A stretch of 64,000 nt of DNA, taken from positions 4,960,001 to 5,024,000 of the forward strand of contig NZ_AP017313.1 of assembly GCF_002355435.1 (NCBI RefSeq), read 5' to 3'. The notes under the pieces were generated by a model. That model worked only from the letters and a program-made list of their open reading frames with translations, searched no databases and had not been told where the DNA came from. The position numbers were made by a program, and so were the translations under genes. How positions within the stretch are numbered: position 1 is the first letter of the stretch; each line of letters starts with the position of its first letter. This document shows positions 25,943 to 34,023 of the stretch, piece by piece. Source of the DNA: Mucilaginibacter gotjawali (lineage in GTDB: Bacteria; Bacteroidota; Bacteroidia; Sphingobacteriales; Sphingobacteriaceae).

Positions 25943-26155
25943 ATGAACAGGACCATCGGGATCGCATTAATTATCATCGGGGCAGTTATGATCATTTGGA
26001 CAGGTTTTAGCTACACCAAAAAGGAAAAAATTGTTGATGCCGGTCCTATTCAAATCAGTGCCGACAAAGAGAAAACAGTAAACTGGCCACCCTACCTGGG
26101 CGGAATATTGTTAATAGGCGGAATTGTAATTGTTGCTACCGCGAAGAAGAGGTGA
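25943..26155 (+). CDS. Small two-helix membrane protein
   Basis: The start at 25943 gives MNRTIGIALIIIGAVMIIWT, a first membrane helix. A polar loop (KKEKIVDAGPIQISADKEK) and a second helix (YLGGILLIGGIVIVATAKKR) follow. The 70-residue layout matches small DUF3185-like proteins, found often in Bacteroidota. The frame can be extended upstream, but that would run into the terminator. The stop codon (TGA in AGGTGAAAGG) is part of a GGTGAAAG repeat word. Confidence 0.65.
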   Translation: MNRTIGIALIIIGAVMIIWTGFSYTKKEKIVDAGPIQISADKEKTVNWPPYLGGILLIGGIVIVATAKKR

Positions 26156-26243
26156 AAGGTTAAAGCATAAAACTTGATTGGCTTAGTTGTTGCTTTCATT
26201 TCTACCTTTTGGCTTTCGCCTTTCTGCTTTCAGCTTTTCCCCT

Positions 26244-26251
26244 TACATTTG
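26244..26251 (+). promoter_or_regulatory. -7 promoter box of the LysR gene
   Basis: TACATTTG is an exact match to TAnnTTTG, 29 bp before the ATG. The -33 box is not clear, being replaced by CTTTCGCC-type repeat words. Confidence 0.4.
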
Positions 26252-26275
26252 TAGAAACGCAATATTTTGCGTCTC
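26252..26275. repeat. ACGCAA-TATT-TTGCGT palindrome before the LysR start
   Basis: ACGCAA (26256-26261) and TTGCGT (26266-26271) form an inverted repeat between the -7 box and the ATG. It resembles a short extragenic palindrome (GAGACGCAAAATATTGCGTCTC) that I recall as widespread in Bacteroidota, but it could also be a regulator-binding site or a leader hairpin. Confidence 0.5.
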
Positions 26276-26280
26276 CGCTA

Positions 26281-27180
26281 ATGATCTTCGATTTCCGCCT
26301 GAAAGTATTTTACACGGTTGCACAAAGGCTGAGCTTTACCAAAGCCGCGGCAGAATTGTTTATTACTCAACCGGCGGTTACCAAGCATATTAAAGAACTG
26401 GAACATCAACTGAACGTGCAGCTATTTATGCGCAATGGCAACAGCATTGTTTTAACCACTGCAGGCAAAATTTTGACCCAATACGCCGAAAAGATCTTTC
26501 AAACCTATACCGAACTGGAAACCGAGCTGGCACAGCTGAATAATATGGAAGCCGGCACGCTGCACATTGGTGCAAGTACAACTGTTGCCCAAACCATTTT
26601 ACCCAAGCTGCTCGCCCTGTTTAAAAAAACATACCCTGCCGTTCACTTTACGTTCACCCAGGCCAATACCGATGTGATCACCCAGCAGGTGCTGGCCGAA
26701 AAAATTGATATTGCCATTGTTGAAGGGGCAGCCCATTACCCCCAGATCGCCTATGCGCCTTTCGCGAAAGACGAGATCGTACTGGTAACAAAGGCTAATA
26801 ACCAGCTTTCAAAAAAGGCCGAGATAACACCGAAACAATTGCTCAACATCCCATTGGTATTGCGTGAAGCCGGTTCCGGTACGCTGGATGTGATATTTAA
26901 TGCCCTTGCCCATATCGGCATCAACCCCAAAGACCTGCAGATAGAGATCCAGCTGGAAAGCAGTATCGCCATTAAACAATACCTGCTGTACTCCGAAACA
27001 GCTACCTTTCTTTCTATACAATCCGTTGTAAGCGAGTTAAAGTACAATGAGCTAACCATCATTGACATCAAAGGACTCGATATATTCCGCACCTTCCAGT
27101 TTATCCAGCTCCAGGGTAAAAACACCAAACTTATTGAGCTTTTTAAGCGTTTCTGCCTTACCAACTATAACTTAAAGTAA
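26281..27180 (+). CDS. LysR family transcriptional regulator
   Basis: The 299-residue product starts at MIFDFRLKVFYTVAQRLSFT, with the LysR winged helix (AAAELFITQPAVTKHIKELE) at about 15-40 and the substrate-binding domain at about 90-295 (GTLHIGASTTVAQTILPKLL in its first strand). The upstream in-frame leader is not used because it overlaps the -7 box. It points at FNR/ferredoxin genes immediately downstream and may control them in response to a small anion or thiol, but this is only inference. CysB/CysL-like regulators look similar. Confidence 0.9.
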   Translation: MIFDFRLKVFYTVAQRLSFTKAAAELFITQPAVTKHIKELEHQLNVQLFMRNGNSIVLTTAGKILTQYAEKIFQTYTELETELAQLNNMEAGTLHIGASTTVAQTILPKLLALFKKTYPAVHFTFTQANTDVITQQVLAEKIDIAIVEGAAHYPQIAYAPFAKDEIVLVTKANNQLSKKAEITPKQLLNIPLVLREAGSGTLDVIFNALAHIGINPKDLQIEIQLESSIAIKQYLLYSETATFLSIQSVVSELKYNELTIIDIKGLDIFRTFQFIQLQGKNTKLIELFKRFCLTNYNLK

Positions 27181-27311
27181 TCGCTGATTACTATTTATCA
27201 TTAGTTTTATGTTATAATAACATTGACCTTTAGTTATTAATTCAAACGCATTTGATTGAATATTTGAACCTGCGATCGTATTCAATAATTCAACCAATCA
27301 ATAATTAAAAC

Positions 27312-28322
27312 ATGGAACTAGTAACTACTGATATTTGCATTATAGGGGCAGGGCCTGTAGGTTTATTCGCTGTTTTTGAAGCAGGCCTGTTAAAAATGCG
27401 CTGCCACCTGATAGATGTATTGCCACAGGTTGGCGGGCAGCTTTCTGAAATATATCCTCAAAAACCCATTTACGATATTCCTGGTTTCCCAACTATCAAT
27501 GCACAACAGCTGGTTGATGGTTTGATGGAACAAATACAGCCGTTTCACCCCGGATTTTCTTTAGCAGAACGCGTTAATGAACTTTTTCAGCTGGAAGACG
27601 GATCCTTTGTTACCCGCACCAGCGACGATACCGAAGTGCACAGCAAGGTGGTGGTAATAGCCGGTGGCCTGGGCTGTTTTGAACCGCGTAAACCTGTAAT
27701 TGATGGATTGGAGCAATTTGAGGGCAAAGGTGTAGCGTACATGGTTAAAAATCCCGAAGCTTACCGCGGCCGCAAAGTAGTACTGGCCGGCGGTGGTGAT
27801 TCCGCTTTGGACTGGACCATTTTTTTGGCCGATATTGCCGAAGAAGTAACCCTGATCCATAGAGGCGATACCTTCCGGGGCGCACCAGACTCTGCCGAAA
27901 AGGTTTTTGAACTGGCTACCGAAGGGAAGATCAACCTGATCCTTCAATCACATATCAATGCCATCAAAGGCAACGGGCATTTGCAGCAGGTAGAAGTGAT
28001 TGGCAGGGATAACGAGACCACGGTAATTGAAGCAGATCATTTGATTCCGCTGTTTGGCCTCACCCCAAAACTTGGCCCTATTGCTGAATGGGGACTGAAT
28101 GTAGATAAATCGGCCATTATGGTAGATACGGTTGACTACAGCACCAATGTAAAAGGCGTTTATGCTATAGGCGATATCAATATCTATCCCGGCAAGTTAA
28201 AACTGATCCTTTGTGGTTTTCACGAAGCTGCCCTGATGGCCCAAAGTGCATTTAAACACGTTTACCCTGATCAGAAATTAAGTTTTAAATATACTACCGT
28301 TTACGGTGTAACTGCTTTTTAA
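27312..28322 (+). CDS. Ferredoxin/flavodoxin-NADP+ reductase, thioredoxin-reductase type
   Basis: FAD enzyme that moves electrons between NADPH and ferredoxin. The FAD-binding motif GAGPVGLFAVFEAG is at about 13-26, QVGGQL is the family's second FAD contact, and GGGDSALDW marks the NAD(P)H domain. There is no CxxC pair, which separates FNR2 from thioredoxin reductase. The C-terminal FKYTTVYGV is typical of FNR2. Its probable partner ferredoxin is the next gene. Confidence 0.9.
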   Translation: MELVTTDICIIGAGPVGLFAVFEAGLLKMRCHLIDVLPQVGGQLSEIYPQKPIYDIPGFPTINAQQLVDGLMEQIQPFHPGFSLAERVNELFQLEDGSFVTRTSDDTEVHSKVVVIAGGLGCFEPRKPVIDGLEQFEGKGVAYMVKNPEAYRGRKVVLAGGGDSALDWTIFLADIAEEVTLIHRGDTFRGAPDSAEKVFELATEGKINLILQSHINAIKGNGHLQQVEVIGRDNETTVIEADHLIPLFGLTPKLGPIAEWGLNVDKSAIMVDTVDYSTNVKGVYAIGDINIYPGKLKLILCGFHEAALMAQSAFKHVYPDQKLSFKYTTVYGVTAF

Positions 28323-28340
28323 GTTTAAAGGCGAAAGGAT

Positions 28341-28385
28341 AAAGGTGAAAGGTTTGAACGACCACACCTTTTGCCTTTCACCTTT
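28341..28385. repeat. GGTGAAAG-word hairpin between FNR and ferredoxin genes
   Basis: AAAGGTGAAAGG at 28341-28352 pairs perfectly with CCTTTCACCTTT at 28374-28385 (12 bp, 21-nt loop). Purine words begin five bases after the FNR stop, and pyrimidine words run up to the ferredoxin start. The arm shares an 11-mer with the hairpin after the M28 peptidase gene. Confidence 0.7.
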
Positions 28386-28404
28386 TACCTTTAACCTCAC
28401 CAAC

Positions 28405-28722
28405 ATGATCAATATAACCATAGAAGACCGCGACGGGAGCCGCCGGCCGGTTGAAATACCTGAAGAAATAAGCCTTAGCCTGATGGAAGTTTTAAAAGCA
28501 TCTGACCATCATGTACTGGCCACCTGCGCCGGTATGGCCCTTTGCGCCACCTGCCATGTACAGGTGCTGGAAGGCCCTGAAAAATATTTCCATGCCACAA
28601 ATACCGAACTGGATATGCTGGACACGCTGCCTGAAACAGGCCACGACAGCCGCCTGGCTTGCCAGATAAGGATCAGTGAAGATATGGATGGAATGATATT
28701 CAGGATAAGGGGCGAAGCATAA
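28405..28722 (+). CDS. 2Fe-2S ferredoxin
   Basis: The 105-residue adrenodoxin-type ferredoxin starts MINITIEDRDGSRRPVEIPE. Cluster ligands are visible as CAGMALCATC (three Cys with the CX5CX2C spacing) and the distant Cys in RLACQIRI. Expected partner of the FNR upstream, with which it is probably co-transcribed. The start at 28405 is chosen because the upstream frame is only repeat words. A hairpin after the stop ends the unit. Confidence 0.92.
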   Translation: MINITIEDRDGSRRPVEIPEEISLSLMEVLKASDHHVLATCAGMALCATCHVQVLEGPEKYFHATNTELDMLDTLPETGHDSRLACQIRISEDMDGMIFRIRGEA

Positions 28723-28733
28723 GCAAACGGCAA

Positions 28734-28766
28734 AAACTTCCGAAGTTTTTAAAACTTCGGAAGTTT
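28734..28766. terminator. Perfect 16-bp inverted repeat between convergent genes
   Basis: AAACTTCCGAAGTTTT at 28734-28749 and AAAACTTCGGAAGTTT at 28751-28766 are exact reverse complements. With U-runs on both strands it can terminate both the ferredoxin gene and the patatin gene. The sequence may belong to a dispersed ACTTCCGAAGT family. Confidence 0.7.
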
Positions 28767-28778
28767 ACCATAATTCCC

Positions 28779-30596
28779 CTACCAATTTTCAGGAAAAGGA
28801 ATATCCTTCACACTTAATGGCTTAAATTTTTTGATCTGGTAGTCCAGGCCGTACTGGTTATACATAAAAAAAGGATCGGTTTTAAAATGCTCATAATCTG
28901 CAGTCAATTGCGCCTTAAGGCTGTTTAAGCGGCCCAGGTATACTGCATCATAAGCCGAGGGGGTGGTAAAAAGCCTTTCGATATAAGTAAGCAAATTATA
29001 ACAGGTGGTCAACTGCCCGCAGGCAATAATACAGGCCATGCTATGCTGCTGGTGCATATTGCTTTCGTCAAACCATAGCGTTGTGCCCATATTAAAAGCG
29101 GTTTGGGCCACAATCTGGATGTCGCGGCTGGGGTTTAAATACGGTGCAGGTGGCGGGTTCTTCTTGCGGTACAGGTCGCTTGAAAAAGCAAGATCATAAA
29201 TGTGGTTGCCCTTGCCACGGTTTTTCCACTGCGGCGATCCGTAAAAAGTATTATAAAGCAGTTGCCTTATCCGTTTTAAAAAAACACTCATATTCAGCAG
29301 CAGCACCGATTCAACCCGGGCCTGCATCATTTGTTTCAATACCACCAGCGGTGTTTTAGTAAAATAATGGATGAGTAACCTGATGATCTTTTCGGTAAAT
29401 GATTTTAGCAAGGGCGATGACGTGCCGAGGATCTTACTTTTTAATGAGGACACTGCCCATAAAAACAAAGCAGGCAACACAATTAAAATTCCGCCCAGCA
29501 TCCCCATCCAAACCAAATGGCAGTAAAACCCAAACCCGATACAGCCTGCGGCAACCAAAAAGAATAGGGTGGCGATCCAGTTTATACCACCAAGACTGAT
29601 GCCGGTATGTTCGGGTTGCGGCGGATTAACATATGGCTTGATAAAATAGCTGCCTACGTCATTCACCAGCATCAGGTCGAAAGGTTTAAAAGTCGTTTCG
29701 TGCCTTTGCCTGCGGCCGTCGGCATACATCATGCTTTGCAGGCCCTGGTTATCGGTGATGCCGCCATCCATAAAACCGACATTTTTTTCGGCTATAAAAG
29801 TCGATTCCTGCTTATCGCCGGTTTGAGGGATCATCGTGAGACCACCTTTCAGTTCATCTTCGGTTAAACCTTCATGCGTAAAATCCTCAGGGAATACAAT
29901 AGGCTCAAAACCTGCCGGGAAACAGGAAGAAGCGGCAAGCACATCCCCTATTTTGTATTTTCCGGCAACCAGCTGGCTAAGGAATATATTTTCGTTCCCG
30001 AATTTGAAATAAGGGTCGTTAGCAGAGTCAAGCACCATTTTACGGTCCTGCCTGAAAGAGAGGCCGGTATAAAATTCAGTGGTATTAAAGCAAACTTCCT
30101 GCAGGTGGCCGGCTTCGTTATTATAAAAAAGAGAATGCAGCGTTGCTCCTTCAAAAATATACTCATCATAAGCCATTGAAAAAGCATTGATAATGTTGCG
30201 GCTTTTATCGGGCCGGTTGCGCCAGCGTTTTTGATCTGAAAGAATTTCGAGCGCGTTTTGCAGCAGAAAATCGCCGGAAAGGCATTCAAACAGCTTTACA
30301 TAAAAATCCTTAAATGATTTACCCTGCGCGTTATACAGTGAGTATAAGGTGGTGGGAATAGTCCCGCCGGATGCCGACGACATATAAGTTACCTGGTTTA
30401 AAAGCACGTTGCCTTTAAGCGGGTCGTCATCGCCATTAAATTTAACTTTGTATAGATAGGATATGACGCCCATGCCAAATGAGGCGGCACGGAAGCCGCC
30501 GCCCGAAAATGCAAGCGCGATATTTTCAAATGGTTTGATGCTGGATACTTTCAGGGTAAGCTCCGCATGTTGAGGTGTGGGGGTTAAGGTTTCCAT
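28779..30596 (-). CDS. Patatin-like phospholipase with internal membrane helices
   Basis: Lipid acyl hydrolase. The oxyanion loop is SGGGFRAASFG (about 31-41). The nucleophile is Ser76 in SSASGGT, more like cytosolic PLA2 (GLSGS) than the usual patatin GxSxG. The dyad Asp is in GFMDGGITDNQG. Two strong membrane helices (WIATLFFLVAAGCIGFGF and MLGGILIVLPALFLWAV) interrupt the middle of the protein, so the 605-residue enzyme is membrane-anchored. No signal peptide. Stands alone. Confidence 0.85.
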   Translation of the reverse strand: METLTPTPQHAELTLKVSSIKPFENIALAFSGGGFRAASFGMGVISYLYKVKFNGDDDPLKGNVLLNQVTYMSSASGGTIPTTLYSLYNAQGKSFKDFYVKLFECLSGDFLLQNALEILSDQKRWRNRPDKSRNIINAFSMAYDEYIFEGATLHSLFYNNEAGHLQEVCFNTTEFYTGLSFRQDRKMVLDSANDPYFKFGNENIFLSQLVAGKYKIGDVLAASSCFPAGFEPIVFPEDFTHEGLTEDELKGGLTMIPQTGDKQESTFIAEKNVGFMDGGITDNQGLQSMMYADGRRQRHETTFKPFDLMLVNDVGSYFIKPYVNPPQPEHTGISLGGINWIATLFFLVAAGCIGFGFYCHLVWMGMLGGILIVLPALFLWAVSSLKSKILGTSSPLLKSFTEKIIRLLIHYFTKTPLVVLKQMMQARVESVLLLNMSVFLKRIRQLLYNTFYGSPQWKNRGKGNHIYDLAFSSDLYRKKNPPPAPYLNPSRDIQIVAQTAFNMGTTLWFDESNMHQQHSMACIIACGQLTTCYNLLTYIERLFTTPSAYDAVYLGRLNSLKAQLTADYEHFKTDPFFMYNQYGLDYQIKKFKPLSVKDIPFPENW

Positions 30597-30704
30597 TGGA
30601 TGGATTTTAGGTTTGTTTGCATAAAAATAGGCATAAAAAAAATATCGTCAATAAATTTTAAGGATTTTATCCGCCTGACTTATAATTATTTACGCAAAAT
30701 TTAA

Positions 30705-30735
30705 TTTGCAGTTTACATCAAAAGATATACATTTG
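30705..30735 (+). promoter_or_regulatory. Bacteroidota-type promoter of the HxlR gene
   Basis: TTTG at 30705-30708, a 19-bp spacer and TACATTTG at 30728-30735 match both boxes exactly. The ATG follows 27 bp later. Confidence 0.7.
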
Positions 30736-30762
30736 ATACCAGTAGCTTAACAAGTACTTTTA

Positions 30763-31098
30763 ATGAAAGAAAAAAGTAATGACATCCTGAACCGGATAGC
30801 CCATGTACAAAATACCCTGCAGGCCATAAACGGCAAATGGAAGCTGCCGATATTAATGTCGATGTATGCGGGTAAAAGCAGGTTCAGGGATATACAGCGT
30901 AATATCCCGCAAATAACCACCCGGGTACTCTCCAAAGAGCTAAAGGACCTGGAAGCAAGTAAGCTCATCATCCGCATTGTTACAGACGGACACCCGGTGT
31001 CAGTTGAATACAAACTCACTACCTATAGTTATACCCTTACCCCTGTTGTTGATGAAATGATTAAATGGGGAAAGCAGCACAGTAAAGGCAGCCTTTGA
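30763..31098 (+). CDS. HxlR family winged-helix regulator
   Basis: The 111-residue MarR-like protein has the HxlR features: INGKWKLPILMSMYAGKSRF (helix and start of the wing helix), ITTRVLSKELKDLEASKLI (recognition helix and following helix) and VEYKLTTYSYTLTPVVDEM (wing and dimer helix). The Cys often found near the N-terminus of redox-sensing members is missing, so sensing is unknown. It is divergent from the patatin gene. The stop codon overlaps a GATTTACGA repeat word. Confidence 0.9.
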   Translation: MKEKSNDILNRIAHVQNTLQAINGKWKLPILMSMYAGKSRFRDIQRNIPQITTRVLSKELKDLEASKLIIRIVTDGHPVSVEYKLTTYSYTLTPVVDEMIKWGKQHSKGSL

Positions 31099-31106
31099 TT
31101 TACGAT

Positions 31107-31199
31107 TTTAGAATTACGATTTACGAATTTTTTACAATTGTTTATTTTTTCAAGGCGTTCAAGAATGCTTCGCAGTTTAGAATTACGATTTACGAATTT
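31107..31199 (+). repeat. 24-bp direct repeat of TTTACGA words
   Basis: A 24-bp sequence starting TTTAGAATTACGATT occurs identically at 31107-31130 and 31176-31199. It is built from the word AATTACGATTTACGA and begins within a few bases of the HxlR stop codon. No gene lies inside. Confidence 0.75.
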
Positions 31200-31246
31200 G
31201 TGAACTAAACCTTTGCAGCAAACTCCGTGAAATAAAAAAGCATGTT

Positions 31247-31780
31247 ATGCGAATAATACCAAAACCATTGGAAGGCGAATACCCGCCTTATGCTATTATG
31301 TACATCAACCTATTGCCTGATGACGGACAGGTATTAAAGCACATGCATGATAATTTTATTGCCGTAAAGCAATTGATCTATAGCCTTCCGGAAGAAACGC
31401 TGTACCATCGCTACGCAGCGGGTAAATGGAGCATTAAAGAAGTGTTGGTGCATATTGTGGATGATGAAAGGATCTTTGCTTACCGCGCACTTCGTTTTGC
31501 CCGGGGCGAACAACAAAATCTGATCGGGTTTGACCAGGATCAATACGCCGCACTTTCAAAAGCTAATGAACGTGATCTGGATAATATTTTTGAAGAATAT
31601 GAAGCCGTCAGAAGATCAACCATTGCCTTGTTCAATGGCTTTCCCGAAGATTCACTAACCAGGATGGGTAAAGGAACCGGCAGTTTCAATGGCGCAACAG
31701 TAAGAGCACTGGCCTATCATATTGCCGGTCACGAACAACACCATATCAATTTAATAAAAGAACTTTATTTGAATAGATAA
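31247..31780 (+). CDS. DinB family protein
   Basis: A 177-residue four-helix DinB protein. Metal-ligand His residues are visible in KEVLVHIVDDER (first) and HIAGHEQHHINLIKELY (second and third). The family includes thiol S-transferases and metal-dependent hydrolases, and many Bacteroidota copies are of unknown role. The ATG at 31247 is used because the nearer ATG at 31242 is out of frame. It lies between two repeat-rich spacers. Confidence 0.85.
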   Translation: MRIIPKPLEGEYPPYAIMYINLLPDDGQVLKHMHDNFIAVKQLIYSLPEETLYHRYAAGKWSIKEVLVHIVDDERIFAYRALRFARGEQQNLIGFDQDQYAALSKANERDLDNIFEEYEAVRRSTIALFNGFPEDSLTRMGKGTGSFNGATVRALAYHIAGHEQHHINLIKELYLNR

Positions 31781-31798
31781 ACCCAAGTCACACACCAA

Positions 31799-31926
31799 AA
31801 ATCTGTAAAATCAAACTAATCAGTTAAAAATCTGTGATCAAAAATCTGTGAAAATCAAATTAATCAGCTAAATCTGCGGTCAATAATCAGTGAAATCAAA
31901 ATAATCCGTAAAAATCCGTGATCAGG
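31799..31926 (+). repeat. AATCTGTGA-word repeat tract
   Basis: At least six imperfect copies of a word like AATCTGTGAAAATCAAA occupy the spacer after the DinB stop. The pattern drifts steadily (AATCTGTAA, AATCTGTGA, AATCAGTGA, AATCCGTGA). There is no gene in it. Confidence 0.7.
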
Positions 31927-31932
31927 CTTGCA

Positions 31933-31954
31933 TTTATATAAGCACTTATATAAA
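31933..31954. promoter_or_regulatory. Probable MarR operator
   Basis: TTTATATAAG (31933-31942) and CTTATATAAA (31945-31954) form a perfect 10-bp inverted repeat with a 2-bp centre, ending 7 bp before the MarR start. This size, symmetry and location fit an autoregulatory operator that would also control the hut genes. Confidence 0.65.
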
Positions 31955-31961
31955 TTGCACC

Positions 31962-32471
31962 ATGAATTTATACCAAAGCCTGGGATACCTTGTAATGGGC
32001 AGCCGCTTACGGCGGTTAAGCGAGAGTTTTTTATCAGAAATTAACCGTGCTTACCAAAATGAGGGCATTGATTTTGATGCCAGCTGGTTCCCGGTATTTT
32101 ATTTATTGTCGAAGAACGACGCTTTGTCTATCAAGGAGTTAAGCGAACAAACCGAGGTTTCGCACCCGGCTGCCAGCCAGCTCATCACCAATTTAAAAAA
32201 CAAAAACCTGGTAACCAGCGCCACCTGTGCCGATGATGGGCGGAGGCAATTGATTACACTTACTGATAAAGGAAGGGATCTGTTACAGCAGATTATGCCT
32301 GTTTGGGATGCGATACTATTGGCGATGGACGAATTGATAACAGATAACCCCACATCTGACAACCTGCTGCCCGCTGTTGACGCTATGGAAAAAGTATTTA
32401 AACAAAACAGCTTAGCCGAAAAAATTGGCAGTAAACTATCCGTTGAACTTAAACCTGCAGCTAATGAGTAA
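31962..32471 (+). CDS. MarR family regulator of the hut operon
   Basis: The 169-residue MarR protein has a winged helix in the middle: SIKELSEQTEVSHPAASQLI (recognition helix) and CADDGRRQLITLTDKGRDLL (wing with the typical DxRR motif). It overlaps hutH by 8 bp, so it is co-translated with the histidine genes and is the likely regulator. A near-perfect palindrome lies before its start. In other bacteria hut is controlled by HutC (GntR) or HutP, so MarR control would be a Bacteroidota variant. Confidence 0.88.
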   Translation: MNLYQSLGYLVMGSRLRRLSESFLSEINRAYQNEGIDFDASWFPVFYLLSKNDALSIKELSEQTEVSHPAASQLITNLKNKNLVTSATCADDGRRQLITLTDKGRDLLQQIMPVWDAILLAMDELITDNPTSDNLLPAVDAMEKVFKQNSLAEKIGSKLSVELKPAANE

Positions 32472-34023
32472 AGTATTTAACTACGGTGCGGACCATTTAA
32501 CGGCGGGTATTTGCATTGATATAGCCTCCGGCAAAACAAAAGGCTTGATCAATGGCCATACGGCTGACAGGGTGCGTGCATCGTGGCGCGAAGTGGAAAA
32601 GATTGTACACGCCCATCACCCGGTTTATGGTATCAATACGGGTTTCGGGCCTTTGTGTGATACCCGGATATCGGAAGCCGATACTTCTTTATTGCAAAGC
32701 AACCTGCTCAAAAGCCATAGTGTTGGCGTGGGTAAACCCATCCCTGCGGAGATAGCCAAACTGATGCTTATTACCAAAGTGCATGCACTGGCACAAGGCT
32801 ATTCTGGCATTGCGCCTGAAACACTGGAGCGCATCATCTGGCATATCGACAATGATATTATCCCCGTAGTTCCTGAAAAAGGTTCGGTTGGCGCTTCCGG
32901 CGATCTTGCCCCCTTAGCGCACCTGTTTTTGCCCTTAATAGGCCTGGGCGAAGTTTTTGCCGGCGGAAACCGCCTGGCTACTTCGGGCATTTTAAGCGCT
33001 CACGGCCTTAAACCACTGGTACTGGGCCCAAAAGAAGGCCTGGCGCTGATCAACGGCACGCAGTTTATCCTGGCATTTGCTGTAAAGGCTGTACAACGGC
33101 TAAACGATGCATTGAATGCCGCAGATATCATAGGCGCTATGTCGTTAGAAGGTTTGATGGGTTCGGCTCGTCCTTTTGATGCCCGGTTGCATCAGTTACG
33201 CCCATACAAAGGCAATAAATTTGTCGCCAAACGCCTTCATACCTTGTTAAAAGATTCGGAGATCTGCAATTCGCATGTAAACTGCGACCGTGTGCAGGAT
33301 CCCTACTCGCTTCGCTGTATGCCGCAAGTGCATGGCGCGTCGCGCAATGCCTGGCTGCATTTAAAAGAAATGACAGAGATCGAACTCAATTCGGTAACTG
33401 ATAACCCTATTATTTTTAATGCCGAGGATACCATCAGCGGTGGCAACTTCCACGGGCAGCCCATGGCGATACCTTTAGATTATGCCACTATCGCGGCAGC
33501 AGAACTGGGCAATATTGCCGACCGCCGTTGCTACCTGATGAGCGAAGGACGTTACGGCTTACCAAAACTATTGACCCATAATGCCGGCCTGCATTCGGGT
33601 CTTATGATCCCGCAATACACTACGGCAGCTTTGGTTACAGAAAATAAAACGCTCTGTTTCCCGGCAAGTGCTGATAGTGTGCCGACATCCCTGGGTCAGG
33701 AGGACCATGTTTCGATGGGTTCTATCAGCGGACGTAAGCTGCACCAGGTAATTGATAATTTAGAATATATCCAGGCTATCGAACTCCTTTATGCTTCGCA
33801 GGCCATGGATTTCAGGCGGCCGCTCAAATCAACCCCGGTAATTGAGGCCTGCCACCAACTGGTACGCAGCAAAGTGCCTTTTATTGATGATGACCGCATT
33901 TTTGCAGATGACATCAACCAGCTTCACCAGTTAATTACCAATGGCGAACTGCTCACGACAGTAAACAATACAGCAACAGCTAACCAAATAATTTTAAACG
34001 ATGACGACTTCGGAATTTATTAA
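32464..34023 (+). CDS. hutH: Histidine ammonia-lyase
   Basis: Removes ammonia from L-histidine to give urocanate, the first step of histidine catabolism. The Ala144-Ser145-Gly146 triad (GSVGASGDLAPLAHL) forms the MIO prosthetic group by self-cyclisation. YGINTGFGPL and QFILAFAVKAV are further family motifs. The start at 32464 gives 519 residues, the normal size; a longer frame would begin inside the MarR gene. It overlaps both neighbours (MarR and hutU), so translation is coupled. Confidence 0.97.
   Translation: MSKVFNYGADHLTAGICIDIASGKTKGLINGHTADRVRASWREVEKIVHAHHPVYGINTGFGPLCDTRISEADTSLLQSNLLKSHSVGVGKPIPAEIAKLMLITKVHALAQGYSGIAPETLERIIWHIDNDIIPVVPEKGSVGASGDLAPLAHLFLPLIGLGEVFAGGNRLATSGILSAHGLKPLVLGPKEGLALINGTQFILAFAVKAVQRLNDALNAADIIGAMSLEGLMGSARPFDARLHQLRPYKGNKFVAKRLHTLLKDSEICNSHVNCDRVQDPYSLRCMPQVHGASRNAWLHLKEMTEIELNSVTDNPIIFNAEDTISGGNFHGQPMAIPLDYATIAAAELGNIADRRCYLMSEGRYGLPKLLTHNAGLHSGLMIPQYTTAALVTENKTLCFPASADSVPTSLGQEDHVSMGSISGRKLHQVIDNLEYIQAIELLYASQAMDFRRPLKSTPVIEACHQLVRSKVPFIDDDRIFADDINQLHQLITNGELLTTVNNTATANQIILNDDDFGIY

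Noticed and set aside
28734..28766. IS end or attachment site at the perfect inverted repeat
   Set aside because: No transposase, no target duplication, and the position between convergent genes fits a bidirectional terminator.
31799..31926. Possible CRISPR array in the AATCTGTGA tract
   Set aside because: Repeats are imperfect, there are no spacers of constant length, and no cas gene is present.
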